NCBI GenBank assembly: GCA_021234155.1
Contig: JAJEKV010000015.1
Coordinates: forward strand, 10,626,101-10,690,100
Direction of reading: 5' to 3'
Length of the DNA stretch: 64,000 nt
Origin: Isoetes taiwanensis
Lineage: Eukaryota; Streptophyta; Lycopodiopsida; Isoetales; Isoetaceae
This document shows, in pieces, positions 32,831 through 43,745 of the stretch. Position numbers and translations under genes: made by a program. Every line of letters begins with the position of its first letter. Within the stretch, counting starts at the first letter, position 1. The notes under the pieces were generated by a model. It worked only from the letters and a program-made list of their open reading frames with translations, did not search any database and was not told the DNA's origin.

Positions 32831-35107
32831 AATAAAGAACCTTCTAGATGGCTTTCCTTTAACTTATTTCTAATCAGAAGGCTATAGCTCTTTCTTTTTC
32901 CATGTGAGCCATCTTGGATGTCGGTCAGATATTTGTATTAGGAGTGCATGTATGGAAGGATTATTATGGACACAATACAAGGTTGGTTGCATTGATTTGA
33001 ACTTTTTGACATATACAAGGTTGGTTGCACTGATTTGAACGTTTTGACTTGACATAATAAGGCTGTGCCTCTTGGCCTGTTATTTTGAGATAGAAGATTA
33101 ACCTATTGGTTTCCACAGAAGCAGTATAGAACTCCTCTTGTTTATAGATAAATTTAATTTGCTACGTAAATGGACCTTAGTGTCTGCCCTAGAAGTAACA
33201 TATCAGAAGGGAAATCAAAACTCTGCCATATTCTTTGGCTGTTGTTGCTATGGATACAGTTTTCAGTCAAATTTGTATATGCTTTCTGAAGTGCATGAAC
33301 CAACCGAAGTGCAGATTAGCCAGCCATACAACAGGTAAAAAATATAACATACATAGCTGAATATCTAATGGTTGAATATCACGATTTATGACAATAGGCA
33401 CTTCAAATTGTAGTACATAATAACTCTTTCAAAATGGTACTGCAAGCAAGATAGTGATTTGTCCATCACCATATGACAATATGCTAACAAGTTCCATTGG
33501 CTAAGTATAAGGAGGATTATGCACAATCAACATAGGAAGATAGATAACAAAAAATATGTGATGCAGTAATTGGAACCACATTTATGATCCATTGATAAAG
33601 CTGTCACAAAATTGCATTGCAAGATAAAGGAAAACCCTTCAACAGGACAAACCTGGTTGAATGGTGAACATGACAAACCTTTCTTCCTGCTCTGTCTTCC
33701 TGCTTGAATGGTCATCAGGACAAACCCATATCTTGAGCATTGTATAGTCAAGGTTAAGCAAACCCTTCAACGAGGAATGGACTAAGCAACATGAAGCACA
33801 TCCTCAATACGTGGTTATAATATTGTGAATGCTATCCTACATCCTGCATTTATGAATCTCCAATGAAGTCTGAGGCAACCCATCATTCACAAATGGATGC
33901 TTAGCATGTTGCAGCTAATTTTGCCAAATGTGGATGGCAACCTCAATGGAGTTTGTTGCATTCAAAGCTTTATGCTCTGATGATAAGTCAAATATACAGA
34001 GAAGGATACTTGAGGGGAAGGTTTCACATTCAAGGGCCCTGTATACTATTTCTCCCAAACTAAATCTTGCATTCTGTAAAGCAGGAAATGTAAATGGCCC
34101 AAACAATTGTCATAACTTTGCCATATGGACTTTATTAACAAGCACTAGCGCGATAAGATCTAAATCAACATCATACCATTGTTCATTATAACTATTGACA
34201 GGAGCGAATTGCAGCTCATCCTGTTGTGTCAGAGGCAAATCGTGCTGAGAAGCTATCTGTATGTTGCTTTTCCATTTTTAAGCTTTTGTCTATCTGAACC
34301 AAATATTAAGGAACAAGCATCTGAAACCCATTTTACAATAGGGTTTCTGCATCCTCCTTTAGCTCAGCCATGGACGTAGCTCCATCTGTTCATTTTCAAG
34401 ATCTGACTACTGTGGACGATGAGGAAATTAGCAAGAACTGTAAGAATCTAAGATATTCTGGATTTACCTGGTTTCGAATGATGAATACGTCTGCTACTGG
34501 GGAGGACGAGGAAATTAGCAAGAACCGTAAGAATCGACGAAATCCTGGACTTAACTGCTTTTGAATGTTGAATAATAATAGGGTTTTGCAGCTATGTAGA
34601 CATGCGACGGGATGTAACACATTGGAGATAAGCCATCTCTGCTCTGCCCTAAATCATGAAGGGGAAAATGGGCATTCCTTTTTCCATAAGCTTGTCCCAG
34701 AACACACACAGTTTGCTAGATATTCTCTGTGCCAAAACCAGTTTCTCTACCAAGCTTGCAAAACCAGTCAAGACCCATGCCCAGAACCTACAGGCGACCT
34801 GAGGCCTGCCCTTGCGGCTCCTGCCCTACCTCCAAAGAAAACATAGAAGCAAAATCATGGACAATCGAAACCCTAAAATACCATGTTCGATGCTTGCATG
34901 TTCAATTTAGGATAGTTAGTAAAATTATAGAGGTGTAACCATTGAAAAAAGGCCACTAAAACTATGCTGATAATATGCGCACTCTAGATGTACCAATTAG
35001 TACGTCTCATGGAATATCAACATCAAATCATATAAAAACCTTAGGGAAACAAGTACAAAAATACAAAAGAAAACCCCTGTTATTTTTTGCTACATATTAT
35101 TAGTTCT
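32831..35107. other. Intergenic sequence without recognised gene
   Basis: Short direct repeats occur (ACAAGGTTGGTTGCA at about 32973 and 33015). A 64-aa open frame at 34370-34564 contains a duplicated DEEISKN-KN segment and is not similar to any family I know. Nothing else is supported. Confidence 0.4.
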
Positions 35108-35303
35108 CTTTAACAATTTTCTGGTTGTTTGAGCTCTTAATGACTTGCTTGAAAGATTAGCCTTCATTATCTAGGAAAAGATCAATCCTTGCCTAACAAT
35201 TCTGTCTTTAACAATTTTCTGGCTGTTTGAGCTCTTAATGACTTGCTTGAAAGATTAGCCTTCATTATCTAGGAAAAGATCAATCCTTGCCTAACAATTC
35301 TGT
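35108..35303. repeat. 98-bp tandem duplication
   Basis: The segment beginning CTTTAACAATTTTCTGG at 35108 is repeated at 35206, with one visible substitution (GGTTG to GGCTG) over about 95 bp. Near-identity implies a recent local duplication. Confidence 0.9.
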
Positions 35304-36400
35304 GTTGCAGCCTTAAATAGCCACCTTGGTAGCCTATGTGGCTGCCACCTTAGCCTACGTGGTACCGCTACCCCCACCACTTTGGCACTTTATAAGATGA
35401 GTTGGCATTGCCAACTTGGCATGCAACAAAGTTTGCCATATATCTTATCTTGTTGGTCATGTTGCTGTGCAGCCCCATAGGATGAAAGCTGTTTATTTTG
35501 ATGCTACATAATTTTATCGCTTAAGTGCGCAGCCAATGGACACCCTCCCCTATATTGGATAAGAGTTATATCTGCAATGAGTCGAAGCCATTTCGTTCCA
35601 AAAAGCCCAACCCCACGCCTCACTCCTATGATTCCACTAACCGTGCTGGCAACCAACAAAACACTCAGCACACCAAAACGTAGAACACTCCGGAACACTA
35701 AGCTCCAACTGCAAACTCGATTAAATGACACGCAATGTCTACCCCGACCTTTACAAAGTAGTTAACTTGCAGCTGCTACACGTACCCAGTTGCACCATAG
35801 ATCTAGGCCACATAGAAATTTTGATAACTGGCACTGTCCCTTCGTTGAATCACCGGAGTTCTGCTTGGGCTGCTCACAAAAATCATAGTCCATAGTCATC
35901 TAGACACTTCAGCCAACTATATTCAAGCAGCTACTCGAGAGTAACAGCAAATGATTTGAACATAGTTTGTTGCGCATTTTCTTCATTCCCTATCTTTCTT
36001 GAATGGCTGCAAGCATGGGCTTCCACAAGAAGTCACACTCAACAGAATCTTCTGCTCGGACACTTAAACTTTGGAGCTGATCTTTCCAACCCTCCATTTT
36101 ACATTCCTTTTATCTACCAAGCTAATGTAACATGACAAAACTGAGGCTCTATTTAATATGGACTCTCCTCATCTGTGTCCAAATAGAATGAAAACCTCAT
36201 AAAACAATCACCTGAACCTTATAAACTTTCAAATGTCTCAATGCTCTAATTGTTGGTTGACAAGAAGTAGAAAAATATACAGACATTGAAGTTCCATCTT
36301 CTTAAGCTAAAAGATTAAAGATGTGATATAACTGTTATTCTATTTAGGTATTAAACATCATGCAGTATTAGCAATGCCGTGGTCATATGCATCTCCTCTG
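35304..36400. other. Intergenic sequence
   Basis: No gene is supported. Around 35326-35380 are repeated words (CCACCTTGGTAGCC, GCCACCTTAGCC). The 3' UTR of the minus-strand gene at 36422-37516 probably lies near the right-hand end. Confidence 0.4.
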
Positions 36401-36421
36401 TGTTCATCTGAATGGAACCTT

Positions 36422-37516
36422 TTACAAAGGTGATTGCGCACACCAAAATGCATTGTGCTCATCTTTCCGTAGGTTGCTCACCACACCACCACATTGTAAG
36501 CAAATGAAACTGCTGCCATCTGATGAAGCATCCATAACAACCTGCATCCTTCCACTTTCTGCCAAGATTGGAGCCTTCTTGTTTAGTAAATCACCAAATC
36601 CAATATCCATTTGTTCAGCTTCCAATGCCCCTGAAGAAGAAGGTACACTTCCATCCGCTGAATGAGTGCCATTCATCATAGTTAAACTGGCCTCTGCAAT
36701 TGCACATTCAGCAAATAAAGCAGACAGCTCATCTGCAGCAGCATTAGACTTTAGTTGCCTCTGGTAATGTTCACGAGCCCGTGTTAATGTTGGAAGAATT
36801 GCTTGTTCACCCCCAACATCCCTAAGTGCTGTGACTACCTGCAAGAATTCTATAATTACACAATTAAGAACAGGACGATGAAATTTGTTAAAGTATCAAT
36901 ATCTAAAAAAAAAATCCTGCAGTCTCCCTGTCTTCAAAGATTTCATAACGAGAAAGCTATAATGCAGGTTCCTATAGCTTAATTTACAATTATTTCACAT
37001 GATGACAACAAAATGGCTGTTCTACTGCAAGGCACAAGACCCATAGAGAAATCTTGTGCACACGAAAGTAAGGCTTCAGGACCATGAAGTCATGTCTTCC
37101 GTGTTTGCATTCACATACGACAATAAAACACAAACAATTCGGTGAGGACTATAAAGCTTTTATAAGGGAGGCGAAACAGATATGCTCAGGCTCTTACTCA
37201 TAGGGATTCACAGATTAACAACAGCTGTAATTCAAAAAGATGAAACGCGAGGGCAGAAAAGGCCATAGAAAAAGTTAGGGATTACATAACAGAAAAATCC
37301 AAATGAAATTCGTCCAAGAAGAGGTGGAGGCAGCACCAAGAAGGAAAATCAAAGACAAGCATCATACATACAAAGGAGATGAAGAAACAAGAGAGACATA
37401 AGGTAACCCACCGCTTGTAGCGCCAGGGAGGTATTGCCTTCATCAATCAATCTGCGTGCAAAAGATAAAAGTGTGGCGACTTTATCCGGCGAGTATGATC
37501 CCTTGCTATGATCCAT
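36422..37516 (-). CDS. Conserved plant protein of unknown function with C-terminal Cys/His cluster, two exons, 173 aa
   Basis: Exon 1 is 37412-37516 and encodes MDHSKGSYSPDKVATLLSF then ARRLIDEGNTSLALQA. Exon 2 is 36422-36838, starts VVTALRDVGGEQAILPTL and runs to a stop. Borders are GT (GTGGGT) and AG (TTGCAG), phase 0. The middle contains LTRAREHYQRQL and DELSALFAECAIAEA, probably helical. The end reads FICLQCGGVVSNLRKDEH then NAFWC; the Cys-x2-Cys and His-x3-Cys spacing could bind one zinc ion. I recall this layout as common in plant proteins of unknown function but cannot name a role. No damage is visible. The ATG is the first in the open frame. Confidence 0.75.
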
Positions 37517-38236
37517 AACCCAAGCAGCAATACAGCCAATCCGGTAGAGAACAGACAGCGATCCGATAGACTCGTGATCGGATGCGAAACGGAGACTCTA
37601 ATCCTTATGTAAGAACAAAATTATCCAGATAATACAGGTGCCCTAAAAGTGTGCTTTGGCCGGTTTAAATGTTTTCTGGTTACAAATACTCAAGCCGATA
37701 TTTGTGGTGCTAAAGCCGATATTTGTGCTGCGAATCTTTATATATTTTATTTTATATTATATATTATAAATTATAACTAGAAAAAGTGCCCAGCGTTCTG
37801 GGCTTTTCATAGGGTATAATTTCAAAAACTAATAAAAATGTTGGACATAAAGAAGAGCAGGGCAAAAGGTCTAGAACTATTAATATTTGATATTTTTATA
37901 ATGTATAAAGGTAATTAATGCATAATCTAGCTTTTTTTAAGCCCTTCATTCATCGCCTAATAGAATGTTGCTTGTATTCTATTCTATTCTATTCTTGTAT
38001 GGAATCTCCAGCATCCACCTATTGTTTGTTGGTGTTAGAACGTAAATAAACATTAAAGTTTGAACCTTAAAAAGATTTGTATCGAACCATTGGATAATGG
38101 GATTCTACCTTCATTTGTCTTGCACCTCCATTGTGTGAGATATTTATACTGTGTGTAATGATCTAGAAGTATTTATTTTCTTTATGCGCTATGTGGCAAG
38201 TTATAAGTTGGGCTTCTATTTCCAAGAGTTATGGAA
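37517..38236. other. Upstream region of the minus-strand gene
   Basis: The first few hundred bases upstream of 37516 should hold the promoter of the Cys/His protein gene. I see no convincing TATA box close to the start. AT-rich sequence (TATATTTTATTTTATATTATATATT) lies near 37740-37770. Confidence 0.35.
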
Positions 38237-38855
38237 GAGGTTTCAAGGATTTTTTTGTTGAAGGACGTCAGACTTTATTCAATCAAAGAGTCAAATACAA
38301 GTATAAATGCAGAGACAGGAATAAAATCTCAGTGGATAAGCGGAGACCCACCGAGTGAAGCAACCTGCCTAAGCATAAGAGTGCACATCCAAAAACTCCT
38401 CAAAAATCAATCGCCTCTTGCGAGGGGCAAGTGAAGAACAATGATACGACTTTACAATGTAACCTTGAGCTTCTTGGAGAACACGATTATCTGCCACATC
38501 CAGACCTTTGAAGATTACCAATCGTCGTCTTTTCCAGATAGTCCAAAGCAACCATCCTGCTGCTAGATGAAAAGCCTGGCCTTGTAACTCTGTCCAGGTA
38601 CTTGGGTAAATTGCCAAAAGCAGTTGTTGACTTGTTAGTGAAACCTGAAAAAAGGGAAAACAACCAGTCCCATACCTGTCTAAGGTGTTCACACATGAAA
38701 AAGCAATGCTCAATGGTCTCAGATCCACGCTTGCATACTGGACACTGATTTGATATTCTAGGGTTAAACTTATGGACAAGCACATTAACCCGCAGACACC
38801 TATGAAGAATCTGCCACCAAAGAACTGCCACTTTAGGATGAGGTTTCAAGGATTT
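38237..38855 (-). mobile_element. 5'-truncated LINE insertion with 16-bp target-site duplication
   Basis: The direct repeat GAGGTTTCAAGGATTT flanks the insert exactly (38237-38252 and 38840-38855). On the minus strand the insert ends in AATAAAGTCTGACGTCCTTCAACAAAAAAA next to the repeat, as expected for a poly(A)-type tail. The body encodes the zf-RVT end of LINE ORF2. Presence of an intact duplication implies a fairly recent insertion. Confidence 0.9.
38369..38849 (-). pseudogene. LINE ORF2 C-terminal zinc-binding RT region (zf-RVT)
   Basis: The frame at 38487-38849 reads HPKVAVLWWQILHRCLRVNV, NQCPVCKRGSETIEHCFFMC and LRQVWDWLF, the Cys/His-containing zf-RVT module at the end of plant LINE polyproteins. 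A frameshift then moves to 38369-38785, which carries AAGWLLWTIWKRRRLVIFKG near its end. Endonuclease and reverse transcriptase domains are absent through 5' truncation. Confidence 0.9.
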
Positions 38856-39446
38856 GCTAGAATCTCGCTAGAATTCTTATTGTTCAGTGGGCAAGGACAG
38901 AGTTTGTTTTGGTATTTTTATTGGATTGCATGGTTAGGCAATATTCGTTATAAGATTGTCAGTAATTGGAGATTGGGGTAATCGAATTAAGCATAATCTT
39001 AGATGTGAAATATGTAACTCATAAATCCAATTGCAGACATGTTGCAAGAATCTTATATATGTGGAATAAGTAACTCGATAAATTCATTTGTAGATATGAT
39101 GCAATAGAAATACTATATAGTTAGTTGCACATTAGTGTTTTGATCTTTTGTAGCAATGTGTTTTGGAGAGAGTGGCTAAGACTTATTCTAGGGGCATAGG
39201 TAGTGTCGCCATATCCCTTAGAATCATGTTTATTGTCATATGTAAGAATTTAAAAGTGCATCTATTGGTAAGGAACACTTACATAGTGTGAGCATTAAAA
39301 ACAGAATAGCAAACATCATTAGATAATGTCTTTGCAAAACATATTAGCATGATAGCAAAATAGCACAAATGGGGTGTGCTTCAAGGAACATACATTATCT
39401 ATTATTTACGTGCACCTCAAATATGCAAGAGTTGAAGCGGTTGGAG

Positions 39447-39645
39447 TAGATAGACTTGGATTAAATTTACCCTTTGCGTTAAGGCCACTATTCTCCATTT
39501 GTGGTTGGAGCAGATAGACTTGGATTAACTTTACCCTTTGCTCTGTTTATCTCCACTCCATAGACTTGGATTAACTTTACCCTTTGTTTAACTGTTTATC
39601 TCCACTCCATAGACTTGGATTAACTTTACCCTTTGCTTAACTGTT
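39447..39645. repeat. Short irregular tandem repeat (TAGACTTGGATTAACTTTACCCTTTG)
   Basis: TAGACTTGGATTAA begins at 39451, 39515, 39561 and 39610, spaced 64, 46 and 49 bp. The spacers share TTTATCTCCACTCCA. It is a small minisatellite in non-coding sequence. Confidence 0.85.
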
Positions 39646-39649
39646 GTAT

Positions 39650-42050
39650 CTCCACACCGTAACCAACTACAAAAAGAAATAGCCAAAACTTCAATATAAG
39701 CTGGAATTGATCGAGCTTACCAATGCTCTGTTATGGGCTTTTTTTTCAAATTCTTTTTGGACGAATGGATACTTGTTACCATATGGAGACACAATAGGAT
39801 ATGGAGATAAAACAAATAGATAATGAATATGAAAGGAAGGAAGACGAAATAAAAGGAACTCATGTGTGTTGAGAAGTTTTGCTTCAATAACCTTTGTATC
39901 ACAAAGGTTGGCACAATGAATAAGCATTTGGTATGATTGTGGCAACAGATTTTGAAACTCTTGTTGAAAATTGATCCAATTTCCAGATTGTATTATATGC
40001 TGATAATATTGGACCTAAATGATCAAGAATACTACTTTTCCACTATGCTGCAACTGTTTAACTTCAATTTCTAGGCTGCACAAATGCTATAAGCAACAAT
40101 ACAACAGGTATTCTGCTTCCCTGAAACATGTGCCATGGTCAAGGAAGTCAACCATGAAGTTGTAGTCAGGTCTATTAGGTGGTATGCCATGGCATATTAC
40201 AATGGACCGGAAATACTGACCTTGTCCATTGCCATGTGAATCAATAAAAACCCGCTTTCCATAAATGATTTTGAGTTGTTTCCCAAGAGTCTAGAAACGT
40301 ACGCAAAAGATAAGTCAAACGATAGGGCAGATCCATAGAGAGAAGCTGCCATACCAATGTTATCATGCGAATTCTAGAATTCTAAAACTGGTGACAACAA
40401 ATTTGCCCACAACATTCTTCAGTTCAATCTTTGTCAAGGTTCTTTTTCCACCTGATATATGTAATAACCAAAGCTGGAACTACAATAGCACCTGTCATCG
40501 TAGAAGGCACATTGAAACTTGCAACTACAACTTCCAATTTCTTCACACTTACTCTCCTACACTTGATTCTTCTGACCTTCCAAGGGATCTTCAAAAGTAG
40601 ACAATGGGTTACAACAATACATTCTCAACTGTAATTGCCTTGGCACATGGCTCTTCAAATGCACACCATTTTGCAAGTGGTAACATAGCTCACAGTGCCA
40701 TGAGAAGGAGCAATTTGTCTTTCTTTTCCTCTAAAGTCATGCCACAAAAAAATTGCAACATTGAATCCTTACTGTTGATGCCATATGCTCCATGCCAGAA
40801 GTCAACGCTGTCGTTGTAGCAGTTGGAGTTTGTGATAGGAGCAATGTGAAGCTGCGACAGCTAACAAAAATCATTTCTTATATTAAATTATGATTTGTCA
40901 TCTACTTTCAAGTTCTCCAGCACAGATGGTCTTCTGTCACCCTGTAGCATACTATTATAGATATTCTATTTATGTTGTTACCATGTCCCAGCCACATTAT
41001 GTTTAATAAAGCTCTGGACAAGGCAATGTGATGGAGAATAATATGAGAACATAGAACGTATGCTAATCATTGGTGTTATCTCAATCAACTTTCTGAGTTC
41101 TAAGTTCAGTACATGAGAATAGAAAATCAAGTAAATGTCAAATGGTTCCAACTATTTTATACATATGTGAGTACTATATTGTGAATGCTATCTCAGAGGA
41201 ATTTGATACTTATGCCAAAGCAACTGTAGTCAAAGCAATTGGATTCATCCAGATAATCACAAAATTAGTATTTAAAAGAACTGCTATACTTGGATGGGAG
41301 AAGAGAGAATGATCCGGTTTTAGAAAAGATTATTGTTCTTTTCATCTTGCTGCATTCTGCATTCAAACTACAGATAAATGGATAAATAAACTGATTAAGC
41401 ATAGGAATAAGAATGTCTAGGGAAAACTTAATCGATCTATGCAAAGAACTTAAAGAATGTTGTCGTATAACTTATTCCTCATCCAAATTGTCGCAGGTAT
41501 TGGCATCATTGGGGTAGTTCTTGCCCAGATCTTGTTTGGATCCAACTAAAATTATCTGCAGCAGAGACACCAAAATGGCTATGGAGAATTCCGTTCTTAA
41601 TGAGCAGAAATGGGAAGACCTGGTTATAGAGGATAGTCAATAGGCAAGTGGATCTAATGTTACATATACCAGTTGCAAAAGGGTCATCATGTACAGCTTG
41701 CTATTTAAGTTGCCATCCAATTCCATTGAGAAGCAGCCACAGAAGAAGCCAAGGTCGATTTAGATAGTGTTTTCTACTGCGATCTTTAATGTCTTAATTT
41801 TATTGCTTAGGTAGATTATATAATGAAAAACAGGAGCGCATGCAAGAAACCTTACCATCTTATCGAAGTGAAGCAATGATTGCGAATGTCAAATCCTTGC
41901 CATCGCAATAATTGCAACAAAGAGTAATGCTGTAAAGAGCCTTGTATCAGTTCAGAAAGTAAGTAGGCCCATTTGGCTCTTCAATCATGAAAGAAGTTCC
42001 CAACCAAAATAAACATTGGACATATTCTATAACCACTTTAACAACATATT
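39650..42050. other. Intergenic sequence without recognised gene
   Basis: Only short open frames, on both strands, with no family match and no splice context. No strong repeats are visible. Confidence 0.4.
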
Positions 42051-42059
42051 CTGCAAGAT

Positions 42060-42235
42060 GAAGCTCAACGTAAAAGGAAATAAAGTGGAGGAAGCTCGCA
42101 CTTTGTTTCAAAAAATGGTTGATAATGGATGTATTCCTAATGCTGTTACGTACAATGCACATTAATGGTTTTTGCTGGTATAATATGATGGATGAGGCTC
42201 AGAGATTTTTTGAGAGAATGAAGACAATTAATATA
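42060..42235 (+). pseudogene. Pentatricopeptide repeat (PPR) fragment
   Basis: The plus strand encodes KVEEARTLFQKMVDNGCIPN then AVTYNA, a typical PPR motif with the end of the previous one. After a stop it continues in another frame as MMDEAQRFFERMKT, the next repeat. Only about one and a half repeats remain, so this is a gene fragment. PPR proteins act in organelle RNA processing. Confidence 0.8.
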
Positions 42236-42236
42236 A

Positions 42237-43745
42237 TTTGGCAATGCCCTATTCGCCAGCATGCAACTGTATTTCACATTATTATCTGCCTGGAAACCAG
42301 GATGTGCATCTCTAAAACTCATGCTATTTTTGAAATCCACAAATGTGAGCAATTTCAGTCAAGGACTTACCAACACAACTCTTTTTTGAAAGCATCTTCT
42401 TTGAAAGCATATCAAGCAACAGAAATCCAGAAAAATTGCTGGTATAGAAGCTTCTACAGCTATTTTGTATCATAAAATGCTGGATCAAGGTTTCTCAGCC
42501 AGTTTTGGCTTTAGAAAAAAGCCACCATACTGACATTTAGACTCCATTATATCCGGCCACAAATTTTCAACTTAATCTTCAACTTAATATGAAAAACAAA
42601 TGTCAAGGAAAAATAGAGCATTGCAAATGTGTTCATTTTTACTCAAGAGTAATGGCTAAAGCTTATTATTATACCACAATCAGTCAGAAGCAGGGGACTT
42701 CATTTTATGCGCGGATGGAGCTACTTATAATTGTATGCCTAAAAATTCATTGGCAAAAGGCATATCAGGCTATTTGCATATAACCCATTTGGGCAAAGAT
42801 TGTACCTTTGTCTTAGATCAAAAGTTGGCACGTAAGAACTTGGCAAAGCCATCTAAGACGACTCCATGCAACTGCATTTTGCATTATTATCTGCCTGAAA
42901 ACCAGGAAATGGATCTCTAAAGCTCATACTATTTCCGAAATCCACAAGGGTGAGCAATTTCAGCCAGGGGCTTACCAACAGAACTCCTATTTGTAAGCAT
43001 CTGAAGCAATGGAAATCCATAAAAATCGCCAGTATAGAAGCTCTTACAACTATTTTGTATCAAAAAATGTTGAATCAAGTTTTGATAGCCAGCTTTGGCT
43101 TTAGAAAAGGCCACATATAGGCTTTAAAAAGGCCACATATAGACTCCATCAAATTTCGCATTTTGTATATCCAATCACAGATTTTCAACGTAATATGGGA
43201 AACAAATGTCAGGGAAAATAGAGCATTGCAGGCCATTATGTATCATACGCCATGCCATTATGTATCACGATTTGGCAAAAGGCATATCAGGCTATTTGCA
43301 TATAACCATTTAGGCAAAGTATACCTTTGTTTCAGATCAAAAGTTGGCACGTAAAAACTTGGCAAAGCCATCTACGGCAAAAATATAATTTGGCAATGCC
43401 ATATTTGGTAGGAGACAGACTCCATGCAACTGCATTTCGCATTATTATCTGCCTGAAAACCGAAACGGATCTCTAAAGCTCATACTATTTTCGAAATCCA
43501 TAAGTATGAGCAATTTCAGCCAGGGGCTTACCAACAGTTCTCCTTTTTGAAAGCATCTGAAGCAATGGAAATCCAGAAAAATCGCCAGTATAGAAGCTTT
43601 TACAGCTATTTCGTATCAAAAAATGCTGGATCAGGGTTTCATAGCCAGCTTTGGCTTTAGAAAAGGCCACATATAGACTCCATCAAATTTCGCATTTCGT
43701 ATATCCAGCTACAGATTTTCGGGAAACAAATGTTAGGGAAAACAG
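42237..43745. repeat. Imperfect tandem repeat of ~560-600-bp units, three copies
   Basis: GCAACTGxATTTxxCATTATTATCTGCCTG occurs at about 42262, 42868 and 43426 (spacings 606 and 558). AACAAATGTxAxGGAAAA-AGAGCATTGCA occurs near 42598, 43199 and 43724. The parts at 42929-43114 and 43485-43670 are nearly identical over their length. Copies carry different small deletions. The first copy begins at the PPR remnant. Nothing in the unit looks coding. Confidence 0.85.
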
